NCBI GenBank assembly: GCA_004359435.1 | Contig: PTET01000001.1 | Location: 72,343 to 136,342 of the forward strand | Origin: Flavobacteriaceae bacterium | GTDB lineage: Bacteria > Bacteroidota > Bacteroidia > Flavobacteriales > Weeksellaceae | Length of the DNA stretch: 64,000 bases | Direction of reading: 5' to 3' | Shown: positions 36,686 to 45,181 of the stretch, piece by piece | How positions within the stretch are numbered: the first letter of the stretch is position 1 | Layout of the letters: each line of letters begins with the position of its first letter | The notes under the pieces: model-generated | Databases searched by the model: none | What the model was told of the DNA's origin: nothing | Seen by the model: only the letters and a program-made list of their open reading frames with translations | Translations under genes and position numbers: made by a program

Positions 36686-38002
36686 ATGGCACAATACAAT
36701 TTACGTTTGCCCGCAATGGGAGAAGGAGTGATTGAAGCCAAAATTATCCATTGGCTCAGTGAAGAAGGCGACACCGTAGAGCTAGACCAAACCCTTTTAG
36801 AAATTGCTACAGACAAAGTAGACAGCGAAATTCCAAGCCCCGTAAAGGGAAAATTAATCAAAAAGTGTTTTGACTCGAACCAGACCGTAAAAGTAGGTGA
36901 AACTTTGGCTGTCATTGAAATAGATTTAAATCATGCCGAATCTAAGCAAGCGCTACTTGAGGAAAAAACAGAAGAAATCGCCTTTGAAAGCCATAAAAAT
37001 CAAGAAGTAATTGCCCCTATTTCTGCTTTAGATTCGGTCAGAAAAACCAGAGAGTTTCTTTCTCCTGCGGTAAAACTAATGATGGTAAAAGAAAACATAA
37101 CTTTGGATGAACTCCTAAGGATTCCAGGCACAGGAATAGCCGGAAGAATCACCATCAAAGATCTAGAAAAGTATCTGGCCAACGGAAAAACCATTCCCAA
37201 AGTCATCGAAACCCATTCTACCTTTGCCCAAAACAACCAAGAAGTAATTCAAGGCATCAACCCAGAAATTCTCAAAAGCATCGATGGAAAATACAAAATC
37301 ATCGAGGTAGATAGAATGCGAAGATCCATTGCCAGAAACATGCTCCAAAGTATGGAAATCGCAGCCCATGTAACTTCTTTCATCGAGGTAGATGTAACCA
37401 ACATCGTGCTTTGGAGAGAATCAAACAAAGCAGAATTTTTAGAAAAATACGGTGTAAAACTCACCTATTTGCCTGTGTTTTTTCAGATTGTGGCCAAGGC
37501 TTTAGAAGATTTTCCTAAAATCAACATTTCGCTTTACGACAATTGGATTATCCAAAAAGAAAACATCAACATTGGTATGGCTACTGCCCTACCTGATGGA
37601 AATTTAATTGTTCCGGTGATTAAAAATGCCAACAAACTTAGCCTTGGAGAGCTTGCACTTCAGATTGATCATTTCGCCAAACTGGCCAGAGAAAACAAAC
37701 TCAAACCAGAAGACACCCAAGGAGGCACCTATACCCTGAGCAACATTGGAAGTTTTGGAAACGCCATGGGTACGCCCATTATCAACCAACCACAAGTGGC
37801 GATTTTGGCCATCGGAACCATTGAAAAGAAGCCTGCGGTAATCCAGGAAAACGGAAAAGACCTCATCGCCATCAGACACAAATTGTTTTTGTCTCATACC
37901 TACGATCACCGAATTATAGACGGAATGCTCGGAGGGTCTTTCATCAACCACATTTCTAAATTGATGCAAGACTTTGATCCAAATGCGGGTTTAAACCAAT
38001 AA
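36686..38002 (+). CDS. Dihydrolipoamide acyltransferase (2-oxo acid dehydrogenase E2)
   Basis: A 438-residue E2 core of a 2-oxo acid dehydrogenase complex. The lipoyl domain has the attachment Lys in IATDKVDSEIPSP (about residue 43). The peripheral-subunit-binding domain is around residues 125-160 (LSPAVKLMM, IPGTGIAGRITIKDL), and the catalytic acyltransferase domain ends with SHTYDHRIIDGMLGG. The ATG at 36686 gives the standard MAQYNLRLPAMGEG start; the longer frame from 36656 overlaps the promoter. A single lipoyl domain and the sequence type fit a branched-chain or pyruvate E2; no E1 or E3 gene is adjacent. The next gene starts 1 base after the stop. Confidence 0.93.
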   Translation: MAQYNLRLPAMGEGVIEAKIIHWLSEEGDTVELDQTLLEIATDKVDSEIPSPVKGKLIKKCFDSNQTVKVGETLAVIEIDLNHAESKQALLEEKTEEIAFESHKNQEVIAPISALDSVRKTREFLSPAVKLMMVKENITLDELLRIPGTGIAGRITIKDLEKYLANGKTIPKVIETHSTFAQNNQEVIQGINPEILKSIDGKYKIIEVDRMRRSIARNMLQSMEIAAHVTSFIEVDVTNIVLWRESNKAEFLEKYGVKLTYLPVFFQIVAKALEDFPKINISLYDNWIIQKENINIGMATALPDGNLIVPVIKNANKLSLGELALQIDHFAKLARENKLKPEDTQGGTYTLSNIGSFGNAMGTPIINQPQVAILAIGTIEKKPAVIQENGKDLIAIRHKLFLSHTYDHRIIDGMLGGSFINHISKLMQDFDPNAGLNQ

Positions 38003-38003
38003 G

Positions 38004-38438
38004 ATGGAAACAAAAATTAGCAAACACGACATTGCCTACCTAAAAATGGCCATTGAGTGGGGAAACCTCTCCTACTGCCAGCGTAAAAAAGTGGGTGCAC
38101 TCATTGTAAAAGACAGAACCATTATCTCCGATGGCTACAACGGAACCCCAAGCGGTTTCGAAAATGTCTGCGAAGATTGTGATGGAAAAACCAAATGGTA
38201 TGTTTTACATGCCGAGGCCAACGCCATCTTAAAACTGGCTGCCTCTACCCAGTCTGCCATGGGCGCCACCCTTTACATCACCCTTTCCCCCTGCGGAGAC
38301 TGTGCCAAACTCATCTACCAAGCTGGCATTAAAAAAGTAGTTTTTATAGAAGCTTACAAGGACCAAAAAGGTGTAGAAATGCTTCAAAAAGCAGGCATAG
38401 AGGTTGTTCAGGTAGCGCTAGAATCCCTGAAAACATAA
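38004..38438 (+). CDS. Deoxycytidylate (dCMP) deaminase family protein
   Basis: A 144-residue zinc deaminase producing dUMP for thymidylate synthesis. Zinc ligands and proton donor are His69 and Glu71 (LHAEANAI) and Cys97/Cys100 (SPCGDCAKL). The additional CEDCDG segment before the HAE motif and the KKVGALIV start are typical of dCMP deaminases rather than cytidine or guanine deaminases. Sits between the E2 gene (1-base gap) and xerD (5-base gap), so it is co-transcribed. Confidence 0.9.
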   Translation: METKISKHDIAYLKMAIEWGNLSYCQRKKVGALIVKDRTIISDGYNGTPSGFENVCEDCDGKTKWYVLHAEANAILKLAASTQSAMGATLYITLSPCGDCAKLIYQAGIKKVVFIEAYKDQKGVEMLQKAGIEVVQVALESLKT

Positions 38439-38443
38439 CACCC

Positions 38444-39346
38444 ATGTTAGGCTGGGAAATGGCTTTTGAAAGCTACACACAATACCTACAGCTAGAAAAA
38501 AAACTCTCTTCTGCCACAGTTGAAAACTACCTGAGAGACCTTAAAAAATTTGCAGATTTTTACAATTGGGAAATTCTTCCTTTAGATGCAACAAAATTCC
38601 ATTTGGAAGAATTCATCTATAATTTGGCCAAAATTTGCGCAAAAACCACCCAAAGCAGACAAATTTCGTCTCTAAAGAGCTTTTTTGGATTTCTGGTTGT
38701 CGAAAATAAAAGACCAGACAATCCAGCAGAATTTTTAGAAAGCCCAAAGCAAGACAGACTTTTGCCAGAAGTGATGTCTGTTCAGGAAATAGATCAACTA
38801 CTAGAGAGTATCAATTTCAAAAGCGAACTAGATTATAGAAATGCTTGCATCGTTGAAGTCTTATACGGACTTGGGCTTCGGGTTTCTGAACTCATTGAGC
38901 TTAAATTCTCACAGCTATATTTTCAGGAAGATTTTGTTTCAATAATTGGAAAGGGAAACAAACAAAGGCTTGTGCCTCTTGGAGCACATACCAAAACGGT
39001 TTTGCAAGACTATTTACAAAGTTATAGAATAAATCAAAAGGCAAAACCAAGCTTTAGCGACCATATTTTCTTAAACCGAAGAGGGGCTTCGCTCACTAGG
39101 GTTATGGTTTTTACCATAATTAAAAATCTCGCCCAAAGTGCAAACCTAAAAAAAAGCATTTCGCCCCATAGTTTTCGCCATTCCTATGCTACCCATCTTT
39201 TGGAAAATGGGGCTAACCTTCGGGCGATTCAGCAAATGTTGGGACATCAAAGCATTACTACCACAGAAATCTACACCCACCTAAGCACGCAGCATCTCAA
39301 AAAAGCCATTTTGGAATTTCATCCCAGAAACAGAAAATCTTTCTAA
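38444..39346 (+). CDS. xerD: Tyrosine recombinase XerD/XerC
   Basis: A 300-residue site-specific recombinase that resolves chromosome dimers at dif with FtsK. All catalytic residues are present: Arg146 (GLRVSEL), Lys170 (GKGNKQR), His242 and Arg245 (SPHSFRHSYATHL), His268 (LGHQSI) and Tyr277 (TEIYTHL). The N-terminal SAM-like core-binding domain covers residues about 8-95. Bacteroidota usually have this gene as a single chromosomal Xer. ATG at 38459 (residue 6) is an alternative start. The stop overlaps the stop of the converging esterase gene by 4 bases. No dif site was found in the window. Confidence 0.92.
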   Translation: MLGWEMAFESYTQYLQLEKKLSSATVENYLRDLKKFADFYNWEILPLDATKFHLEEFIYNLAKICAKTTQSRQISSLKSFFGFLVVENKRPDNPAEFLESPKQDRLLPEVMSVQEIDQLLESINFKSELDYRNACIVEVLYGLGLRVSELIELKFSQLYFQEDFVSIIGKGNKQRLVPLGAHTKTVLQDYLQSYRINQKAKPSFSDHIFLNRRGASLTRVMVFTIIKNLAQSANLKKSISPHSFRHSYATHLLENGANLRAIQQMLGHQSITTTEIYTHLSTQHLKKAILEFHPRNRKSF

Positions 39347-40755
39347 TCTAACCTTCTTTCTACCAGATTTCTCATCCAAGTGCTGAACCCTCTGTCAAAC
39401 TCGGTTTCTAGAACGTGTTTGTTCCCCTTGTTGAAGAAAAAAGACCAGTTATTACCCGGAATCTGTTTTACTTCTCTTTCCAAATCGAGCAAAGCTTGGG
39501 TATATTCTTCACCAGAAATCACTGTGGATTTGATGGCTCTATTTTGGTTGCAATTGTCGGCGCCAAAACCATAGAAAAATCGAAAGACCAAATCTTGGTA
39601 GCTTGCCGAAAGACCAAATTGTACATTGGGATATTTTCCGCTTGTATATTCGTATATGTTTTTGATTGGAATGTCGTAGGTTTTTCTGGAATAGTCGGCA
39701 ATATCGGGCGGAATTTCAAAATGAAGCTCTCGGTCCATCATCTGGTAGAAACAGGGCGGAAAAGTTTCGTTTAAAAGCACCACGCCAGCATTGTCTATAA
39801 CCGTATATTTAATTTTAGGATTCTCCAGATAATTGTAAAGCTGCTCAAAATTCAGTAGCACCCCTAAGCCTCCAGCGCTGGTTCCCACCAAAAGGATGTT
39901 TTCGATTTCTCGGTCTTTTTGAATGGCAGGAAGAATCTCCCTTAAACCGATTAAGAAATTGGAAAAGCCACTGATGTTTTTTTCTGGATTGTTTCCCGAA
40001 AAAACATCTCCAGAGCAGTAAGGATAATACATAACGTTCCAATCTTTAAATGGATTGGTCGGTTCGGATGCATTTAGAATGCTTCGGTTGATAAAAGTAT
40101 TGGCTTGCCAATCTATGCCATTAAAAGATTTGGGGTTGGCATTGCAAGTGATTTCGTTGAAACAAATTCCTCCGCCTTTAAGAAAAATAAGCAGGTTTTT
40201 TGAATTTTTGGAAGCCCTAAACCCCAAACCACTAGAAGAAGCGTCTCTACATTTTAAAGATTCAATGGGTATCCACTTCCAAAACCCCGGATTCTCTATG
40301 CTTTCTACAAATGATTTGGAAACCGAATAATCTTCGAGTTGAATTTTGAAACCTTGGAGTTGCTTTTTCTTCTTGTCCCGATAGATTCGAACCATAAACT
40401 GGGTAAGGCTAGACTCCGATCCAACGCTAGATTTATCGGGTTGGTATAAAAATTCTATTTTCCCTTCCTCCACTTTGGTGTCTAAAACCTTTCCTCCTCC
40501 CGAAAGAGAATCGAATTTGATGGTTTCCACTTTGTCGAATCTTCCTTCCAATGCTAGCCAAATGGCGGAATCATTCTCGTATTTTTGACCCTGATATTGG
40601 GTGAAATATACCCTAGAATAGTCTTCTTGATAAACAGGCCTTTCTTGAACCGCCGGAACGGCAATATTCTTGATTCCCCCACATGTAGAGAAAAAAAGCC
40701 CTAGCAGTAGAAAAAACAATATTCTAAAAGAAAAATTGATAAAGCTTCTATTCAT
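39343..40755 (-). CDS. Pectinacetylesterase-family lipoprotein
   Basis: A 470-residue protein. The ATG at 40755 gives a lipoprotein signal (ILFFLLLGLFFSTC, Cys about residue 25); a TTG four codons upstream is not needed. The catalytic region contains IFLKGGGICFNEITC (oxyanion region), the nucleophile in LLVGTSAGGLGVLLN, and VIDNAGVVL, all characteristic of the pectinacetylesterase/Notum family of alpha/beta hydrolases. Members remove acetyl or acyl groups from polysaccharides or proteins; the lipoprotein anchor suggests a surface or periplasmic role. An N-terminal domain of about 130 residues is unassigned. Confidence 0.85.
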   Translation of the reverse strand: MNRSFINFSFRILFFLLLGLFFSTCGGIKNIAVPAVQERPVYQEDYSRVYFTQYQGQKYENDSAIWLALEGRFDKVETIKFDSLSGGGKVLDTKVEEGKIEFLYQPDKSSVGSESSLTQFMVRIYRDKKKKQLQGFKIQLEDYSVSKSFVESIENPGFWKWIPIESLKCRDASSSGLGFRASKNSKNLLIFLKGGGICFNEITCNANPKSFNGIDWQANTFINRSILNASEPTNPFKDWNVMYYPYCSGDVFSGNNPEKNISGFSNFLIGLREILPAIQKDREIENILLVGTSAGGLGVLLNFEQLYNYLENPKIKYTVIDNAGVVLLNETFPPCFYQMMDRELHFEIPPDIADYSRKTYDIPIKNIYEYTSGKYPNVQFGLSASYQDLVFRFFYGFGADNCNQNRAIKSTVISGEEYTQALLDLEREVKQIPGNNWSFFFNKGNKHVLETEFDRGFSTWMRNLVERRLD

Positions 40756-40855
40756 ATCAAAACTCAAAGGGCAAAAATAACCATAATTTTAGACCTCCCT
40801 GCTTTAAAAACCGCAAAAGAAAGGTTAAAAGACATCCATCAAAAGCATGATTTTG

Positions 40856-40863
40856 TATCTTTC
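40856..40863 (+). promoter_or_regulatory. -7-like box TATCTTTC upstream of the TIGR02757 gene
   Basis: TATCTTTC differs by one base from the TAnnTTTG consensus and lies 14 bases before the GTG start. No -33 is obvious. Confidence 0.4.
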
Positions 40864-40877
40864 TGTTAAAACAAGCC

Positions 40878-41639
40878 GTGAACAAAGAAGAACTCAAAGA
40901 ATTTCTACTTGAAAAAAGCCATTTCTACAATCAATTGGATTTTATAGAAGAAGATCCCATTGGGGTTGTTCATCAATTTAGCCTAAAGCAAGACATCGAA
41001 ATCAGTGGGTTTCTTATCAGCAGCATCGCATGGGGAAAAAGAGCCCAGATCATCAAAAGCGCCCATAGAATGATGGAAATTATGGATAATTCGCCCTATG
41101 ATTTTGTATTAAACCACAATGCATCAGATCTAAAAAGAACCAAAGGGTTTGTTCATAGAACCTTTTGTGGAGAAGATTTGGAATTTTTCTTCAAATCACT
41201 TCAAAACATTTATCAAAACCATGAAGGACTAGAAAACTTATTCCAAATCAGAGAAGAAGAAAATAATCCCTTTTTTGCTTTGCAACGCTTTAGAGAAATA
41301 TTTTTTAGTCTTTCATCCCAAGAAAGAACCCAAAAACACATCGCCAATACCCAAAAAGGTTCGGCAGCCAAAAGGCTCAACATGTACCTTAGATGGATGG
41401 TAAGAAATAGTGGCCCGGTTGATTTTGGTCTTTGGAAGAAAATTCCAACCTCTAAGCTTTCTTGCCCTTTAGACACCCATGTGGGTAATATCGGAAGAAA
41501 ATTAAACCTGATAAGCAGAAAACAAAACGACTGGAAAACCGTAGAAGAGCTAGATTTTGCGCTTCGAGAAATGCATCCAGAAGATCCTGTACTTTTTGAC
41601 TATGCTTTTATGGGTCTTGGCATTTATGAAAAGTTCTAA
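40878..41639 (+). CDS. TIGR02757 family protein (DUF2400), GTG start
   Basis: A 253-residue protein of the TIGR02757/DUF2400 family, found mainly in Bacteroidota and some other phyla. It shows the conserved GFLISSIAWGKRAQIIKSA and FVHRTFCGEDLEFFF segments and the late KRLNMYLRWMVR and LSCPLDTHVGNIGRKL, which resemble helix-hairpin-helix DNA glycosylase-type folds (endonuclease III superfamily). Biochemical role unknown. The first codon is GTG 40878; length and pattern are complete. Confidence 0.88.
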   Translation: MNKEELKEFLLEKSHFYNQLDFIEEDPIGVVHQFSLKQDIEISGFLISSIAWGKRAQIIKSAHRMMEIMDNSPYDFVLNHNASDLKRTKGFVHRTFCGEDLEFFFKSLQNIYQNHEGLENLFQIREEENNPFFALQRFREIFFSLSSQERTQKHIANTQKGSAAKRLNMYLRWMVRNSGPVDFGLWKKIPTSKLSCPLDTHVGNIGRKLNLISRKQNDWKTVEELDFALREMHPEDPVLFDYAFMGLGIYEKF

Positions 41640-41792
41640 ATCAAGAAAATAAACCTAGCTAGAACTTAATGGGCTATTTTCCTTTCTTTCTTAAAGTCAA
41701 AAGGAGGCTTTGCTTTGTATTGTTTTTCAATTTTCTCAGTCTTGTTTCCCTTAAGTTGAAAGCTTTGTACCTTGTGGATAAATCTACTTTTT

Positions 41793-42698
41793 ATGATTAT
41801 CTCCACCAAAATTCCCTTCAAAAGGATTGTAGAAGTAACCTGGAAACTCAATTTATACACCATTGTGTATTCTTGCTTTTCTTATCTGGTGTATGTCAAT
41901 TATCTCAAAGACCATTTTACCATGTCTGGTGCGGTACCGGGGATCATGGGTACAGCCATTGCATTTTTTATCGGTTTTAACAACAATCAAGCCTACGAAA
42001 GATGGAAAGAAGCAAGACAAGCTTGGGGCGCATTGGTAACAGATTGCAAAAGTTTTACTCGAATTTTGCTTTTTCAGAGCCAAAATCCAAGCGATGAGAT
42101 TGTCCTAAACAAAAAAATCCTCATCAAAAGACTTATCGCTCTTTCTTATGCCCAAAATTATAGACTTAGAGGCCATGCAAAATGGGAAAAGGTCTCCAAA
42201 TACCTAACAGATTCAGAATATAATTGGGCCAAAGAAAAAACCCATGTTCCCAATGCCATACTATCCCTTGTGGCCAAAGATTTATATGAACTCCAACAAA
42301 AAGACATCATTGATGAAGCTAATTATTTAGGAATTAATGAGATATTATTAAATGTAGCAAGGAGAATCGGAATTACAGACAGAATCAAAGGAACGGTGTT
42401 TCCAACGACCTATGATTTTTTCACCAAACTATTCATTTGGCTCTTTCTTACTGCCCTTACCATGGCAACGGAGGCCGAAATGGGTCTTTGGTCTATTCTA
42501 AACTCAACCATGGTTGGATTTGTGTTTATCATCACCCATCAGGTTGGTCAAGCGCTTCTAAACCCTTTTGAATGGATTAGAACAGGAGTCCCCATGAACC
42601 AAATCTGCACCATCATCGAAAGATCTCTTTTGGAAATGCTTGAAGAAACGCCACTTCCCGAAATGGAACCTGTAATTGACGGACAATATATTATGTAA
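41793..42698 (+). CDS. Bestrophin-family (UPF0187/YneE) ion channel protein
   Basis: A 301-residue membrane protein. Bestrophin hallmarks are present: IAFFIGFNNNQAYERWKEARQAWGALV (spanning the cytosolic neck) and a late THQVGQALLNPFEW plus PMNQICTIIERSLLEML. It has four main hydrophobic segments. Bacterial homologues form pentameric ion channels (chloride or cation). The ATG at 41793 is preferred over a TTG at 41772 because it starts directly before the conserved amphipathic helix. A bidirectional terminator follows. Confidence 0.9.
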   Translation: MIISTKIPFKRIVEVTWKLNLYTIVYSCFSYLVYVNYLKDHFTMSGAVPGIMGTAIAFFIGFNNNQAYERWKEARQAWGALVTDCKSFTRILLFQSQNPSDEIVLNKKILIKRLIALSYAQNYRLRGHAKWEKVSKYLTDSEYNWAKEKTHVPNAILSLVAKDLYELQQKDIIDEANYLGINEILLNVARRIGITDRIKGTVFPTTYDFFTKLFIWLFLTALTMATEAEMGLWSILNSTMVGFVFIITHQVGQALLNPFEWIRTGVPMNQICTIIERSLLEMLEETPLPEMEPVIDGQYIM

Positions 42699-42716
42699 GG
42701 GTTGTAAAACCCAAAC

Positions 42717-42749
42717 AAAAAAGCCAAAGAAAATTCTTTGGCTTTTTTT
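42717..42749. terminator. Bidirectional terminator between bestrophin gene and rpmA
   Basis: AAAAAAGCCAAAGAA pairs with TTCTTTGGCTTTTTT around a minimal loop, with A- and T-tracts on both sides. Confidence 0.9.
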
Positions 42750-42774
42750 AAACTCTTTACGTTTAGGTTTATTC

Positions 42775-43035
42775 TTATGCTTCTGCCACTTCGATAGAAA
42801 CGTAAGATTTGTCGTTTGTAGATTTTTTGAAAACCACTTTTCCATCTTTTAGCGCAAACAAAGTATGGTCTTTTCCAATACCCACGTTTGTTCCTGGATG
42901 ATGTTTGGTTCCTCTTTGTCTAACGATAATGTTTCCAGCGATAGCGCTTTGTCCTCCAAAGATTTTAACTCCCAATCTTTTTGATTCGGATTCTCTACCG
43001 TTTTTTGAACTACCTACTCCTTTTTTATGAGCCAT
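42775..43035 (-). CDS. rpmA: 50S ribosomal protein L27
   Basis: An 86-residue ribosomal protein. It begins [24 protein letters not shown] and contains [15 protein letters not shown], all diagnostic of L27. The mature N-terminus reaches the peptidyl transferase centre. There is no Firmicutes-type cleavable leader. It follows rplU by 31 bases in the usual order. Confidence 0.97.
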   Translation of the reverse strand: MAHKKGVGSSKNGRESESKRLGVKIFGGQSAIAGNIIVRQRGTKHHPGTNVGIGKDHTLFALKDGKVVFKKSTNDKSYVSIEVAEA

Positions 43036-43066
43036 GATCTATATTTTTAATGATTGATAAATCAAG

Positions 43067-43768
43067 TTAAACTCCAGCGTTTAACTCGTCTTGCCATTTT
43101 TTAAGTTCGTCCCAGTTTCCATCAGCAGCCATTTCTGCTTGCTTAGGCCAAGTAGATGGATCCATAGCAGCATATCGTCCCCCTTTAGGTTCTAAGATTG
43201 CTTTTAACTCATCACTAGATTTGGCAGCCAAATCAGAAAAGGTAACAATTCCACTTTCGTTGAAAAGTTCTTTTACTTTAGGGCCAATTCCTTCGATTTT
43301 GGTTAGATCGTCACCTGCGGTTTTAGAAGCCGATTTTTTGGCTGGTGCTGCTTTTTCAGACTCATCTTTAGAAGCAGCTTTGCTGGCTTTTGCCTCAGAG
43401 GTTTTTTCTGCTTTGGCAGGTGCAGCTTTGGCGGCAGGTTTTTTTCCTGTTCCGGCTACTCCAGCGATTGACTCAATCAAAAGCTGAGTTAAAGACTGTC
43501 TGTGTCCATTTTTCTTTTGGTAACCTTTTCTTCTTTTCTTTTTGAAGACGATTACTTTTTCTCCTTTTAGGTGTTTTACTACCTGGGCCTGGATGGTTTT
43601 TCCATCTATAGCTGGGGCGCCAATGGTTACGGTACCGTTGTTGTCAATCAGAAGAACTCTATCAAGGGTGATTTTGTCTCCTTCTTGTGCATCCAAACGG
43701 TTTACGTAAACAAACTGGTCTTGCTCAACTTTGTATTGAAGCCCTGCTATCTCTACAATTGCATACAT
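43067..43768 (-). CDS. rplU: 50S ribosomal protein L21 with C-terminal helix-hairpin-helix extension
   Basis: A 233-residue protein, more than twice the usual L21 length (about 103). Residues 1-103 are L21: MYAIVEIAGLQYKVE, then VIVFKKKRRKGYQKKNGHRQ. Residues about 104-150 are an Ala/Lys/Glu-rich linker. Residues 152-233 form a helix-hairpin-helix-type domain (DDLTKIEGIGPKVKELF) ending with a WPKQAEMAADGNWDEL segment. The ATG at 43768 is chosen for the conserved MYAIV start. Such tails occur on L21 in Bacteroidota; the tail may bind nucleic acid. Co-transcribed with rpmA from the promoter at 43800-43831. Confidence 0.94.
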   Translation of the reverse strand: MYAIVEIAGLQYKVEQDQFVYVNRLDAQEGDKITLDRVLLIDNNGTVTIGAPAIDGKTIQAQVVKHLKGEKVIVFKKKRRKGYQKKNGHRQSLTQLLIESIAGVAGTGKKPAAKAAPAKAEKTSEAKASKAASKDESEKAAPAKKSASKTAGDDLTKIEGIGPKVKELFNESGIVTFSDLAAKSSDELKAILEPKGGRYAAMDPSTWPKQAEMAADGNWDELKKWQDELNAGV

Positions 43769-43799
43769 AAATGTTGTGTTTAAATAAAAATTCGGACTG

Positions 43800-43831
43800 C
43801 AAATATACAACAAAGATTCTTATCTAGACAA
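43800..43831 (-). promoter_or_regulatory. Promoter of rplU-rpmA
   Basis: On the minus strand TTG (43829-43831) and TATATTTG (43800-43807) are separated by 21 bases, 31 bases upstream of the rplU ATG. Good consensus match. Confidence 0.7.
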
Positions 43832-43919
43832 GTTATCAACAATTTATCTTTCATAATGTTTAATTTTTTTATTTTCTCTAGTCTGAAAATCAAAAAATCC
43901 TGAAAAATCTTATATGGAA

Positions 43920-43954
43920 TTTGTCTAAATCTAAGTGCAAAAATTGTACTTTTG
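43920..43954 (+). promoter_or_regulatory. Promoter of the DUF59 gene
   Basis: TTTG (43920-43923) is followed after 23 bases by TACTTTTG (43947-43954), about 52 bases before the ATG at 44007. Confidence 0.55.
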
Positions 43955-44006
43955 CCATGTATATCGTCCTTATTAATATTAAACGATAAGCCCAAACACA
44001 GAAGCG

Positions 44007-44333
44007 ATGAGTTTAAGCAATCAAGAAATGGCCGAAGTTGGAGACAAAATTGTAGAAACCTTAAAAACAATTTTCGACCCAGAAATTCCCGTAGATATTT
44101 ACGAATTGGGACTAATTTACGACGTACAAATTAGCGAAGAAGGTTTTGCCAAAATAACCATGACCCTAACCACGCCCAACTGCCCTGTAGCGGAGAGTTT
44201 GCCCAAAGAAGTTTCGGACAAAGTAAAAGCCGTAGACAAAGTGAGTGATGCAGAGGTCATTTTAACCTTTGAGCCTCCTTGGGAAAAAACCATGATGAGC
44301 GAAGAAGCCATGTTCCAATTGGGAATGCTTTAA
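44007..44333 (+). CDS. Metal-sulfur cluster biosynthesis protein (DUF59/MIP18, SufT-like)
   Basis: A 108-residue MIP18/DUF59 protein helping to load or mature iron-sulfur clusters. It has IFDPEIPVDIYELGLIYDV and the conserved Cys in TTPNCPVAESLP, followed by EVILTFEPPWEKTMMSEEA. This is the SUF-associated form rather than PaaD of phenylacetate degradation, since no paa genes are nearby. Monocistronic with its own promoter and terminator. Confidence 0.9.
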   Translation: MSLSNQEMAEVGDKIVETLKTIFDPEIPVDIYELGLIYDVQISEEGFAKITMTLTTPNCPVAESLPKEVSDKVKAVDKVSDAEVILTFEPPWEKTMMSEEAMFQLGML

Positions 44334-44364
44334 AAATTTTGCTTTCTTGAAGAAAAAGGAAACC

Positions 44365-44415
44365 AAAAAAGCCATCTAAAATTTTCACTTATGAAAATTT
44401 TGGATGGCTTTTTTA
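44365..44415. terminator. Long hairpin terminator after the DUF59 gene
   Basis: AAAAAAGCCATC-T-AAAATTTTCA pairs with TGAAAATTTT-G-GATGGCTTTTTT around CTTA. It works in both directions for the DUF59 gene and the converging minus-strand ORF. Its core matches the palindrome at 30198-30241. Confidence 0.85.
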
Positions 44416-44451
44416 GATAAATGATGGGTGTTAGGCTAGTTTAAACCCAAA

Positions 44452-44835
44452 TTATTCGTCGTAGTCGTAAAGGTCTTCTTGCTCGGCTTCGGTACCCACA
44501 GTTGCCTCAACAGTAAAAGCAATCTCTCCATTTTGGCTATAGAAATCTTCGCATTTTCCTTTCCAAGTAAACTTCATGCCTAGTTCTTCTGTAGCAGTAA
44601 AAGAAAGCTGGTTTTTAGAAGTTAAGAAGGTTTCGTCTAATTCTTCCACAAAAAGGGTAGAATAAGTAAGGCTGTATTTCTCTCCGTCTTTGTCTTCTAA
44701 TTCTTGAATAGACTCTGGAATTGAGATTTTCTGACCATCCAAAGAATCGAAATCATGATCTATCCTAAAATCTTCTATGTTCAGCGAAATTTTGGGCGCA
44801 TCGTTTTGGTAGGAATCTCCTTCTACATGATCCAA
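44452..44835 (-). CDS. Hypothetical protein, probably lacking its true 5' end
   Basis: A 127-residue acidic protein with TTG 44835 as the only standard start codon in the frame. The frame is open upstream to about 44,894 and still looks coding: SYYTLLIEVESTDELDHVEGD reads smoothly into the rest. No ATG or GTG is available there, and that region is also the end of the pgi fragment. The simplest reading is that this gene lost its start when DNA between it and pgi was deleted. No family recognised; it ends in an acidic tail (EQEDLYDYDE). Confidence 0.5.
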   Translation of the reverse strand: MDHVEGDSYQNDAPKISLNIEDFRIDHDFDSLDGQKISIPESIQELEDKDGEKYSLTYSTLFVEELDETFLTSKNQLSFTATEELGMKFTWKGKCEDFYSQNGEIAFTVEATVGTEAEQEDLYDYDE

Positions 44836-44854
44836 CTCGTCTGTGGACTCAACT

Positions 44855-45091
44855 TCAATGAGTAAAGTGTAATAGCTTACACTCCTTGGCCAGTTCTATA
44901 AGCAAAGAAAGGGTCTGTTTGTTTAGCCTATGTTTAGAAAAATCAAACTCCAAATCTTCTAGGGTCACAGAGAAATCTTCTGCTCGAGAAGGATTGTTCT
45001 CAAATAAACTTTGAATGCTTAAAAGTTCTAACTCTTTAAAATGGGTTTCTAACTTTTTCCAAGCGGCCGTTTGGGTTGGATTCACAGACAT
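44855..45091 (-). pseudogene. pgi: Glucose-6-phosphate isomerase, 5' fragment only
   Basis: The 78-residue product begins NPTQTAAWKKLETHFKE and continues with FSKHRLNKQTLSLLIELAKECKL, which aligns with the first roughly 72 residues of Pgi (E. coli starts with INPTQTAAW and has TLAKLQDLAKEC). The family sequence then stops and five unrelated residues (LHFTH) lead to a stop. Pgi normally has about 545 residues, so over 85 percent is missing. The ATG at 45091 and the upstream region are intact. The junction falls near 44,865-44,880, where the frame of the neighbouring orphan protein begins. If no other pgi copy exists, glycolysis from glucose-6-phosphate would be blocked. Confidence 0.82.
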
Positions 45092-45181
45092 AAATTACAA
45101 TGATTATACGATGGGTTTTGTAGTGTTTTTTGGCTATATGAACTGCTAAAATACGTAATTTAGCACGAAATAGAAATTATT

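Noticed and set aside
41666-41863. Minus-strand 65-residue frame overlapping the start of the bestrophin gene
   Set aside because: It lies antisense to a clear bestrophin gene and has no own promoter or motif.
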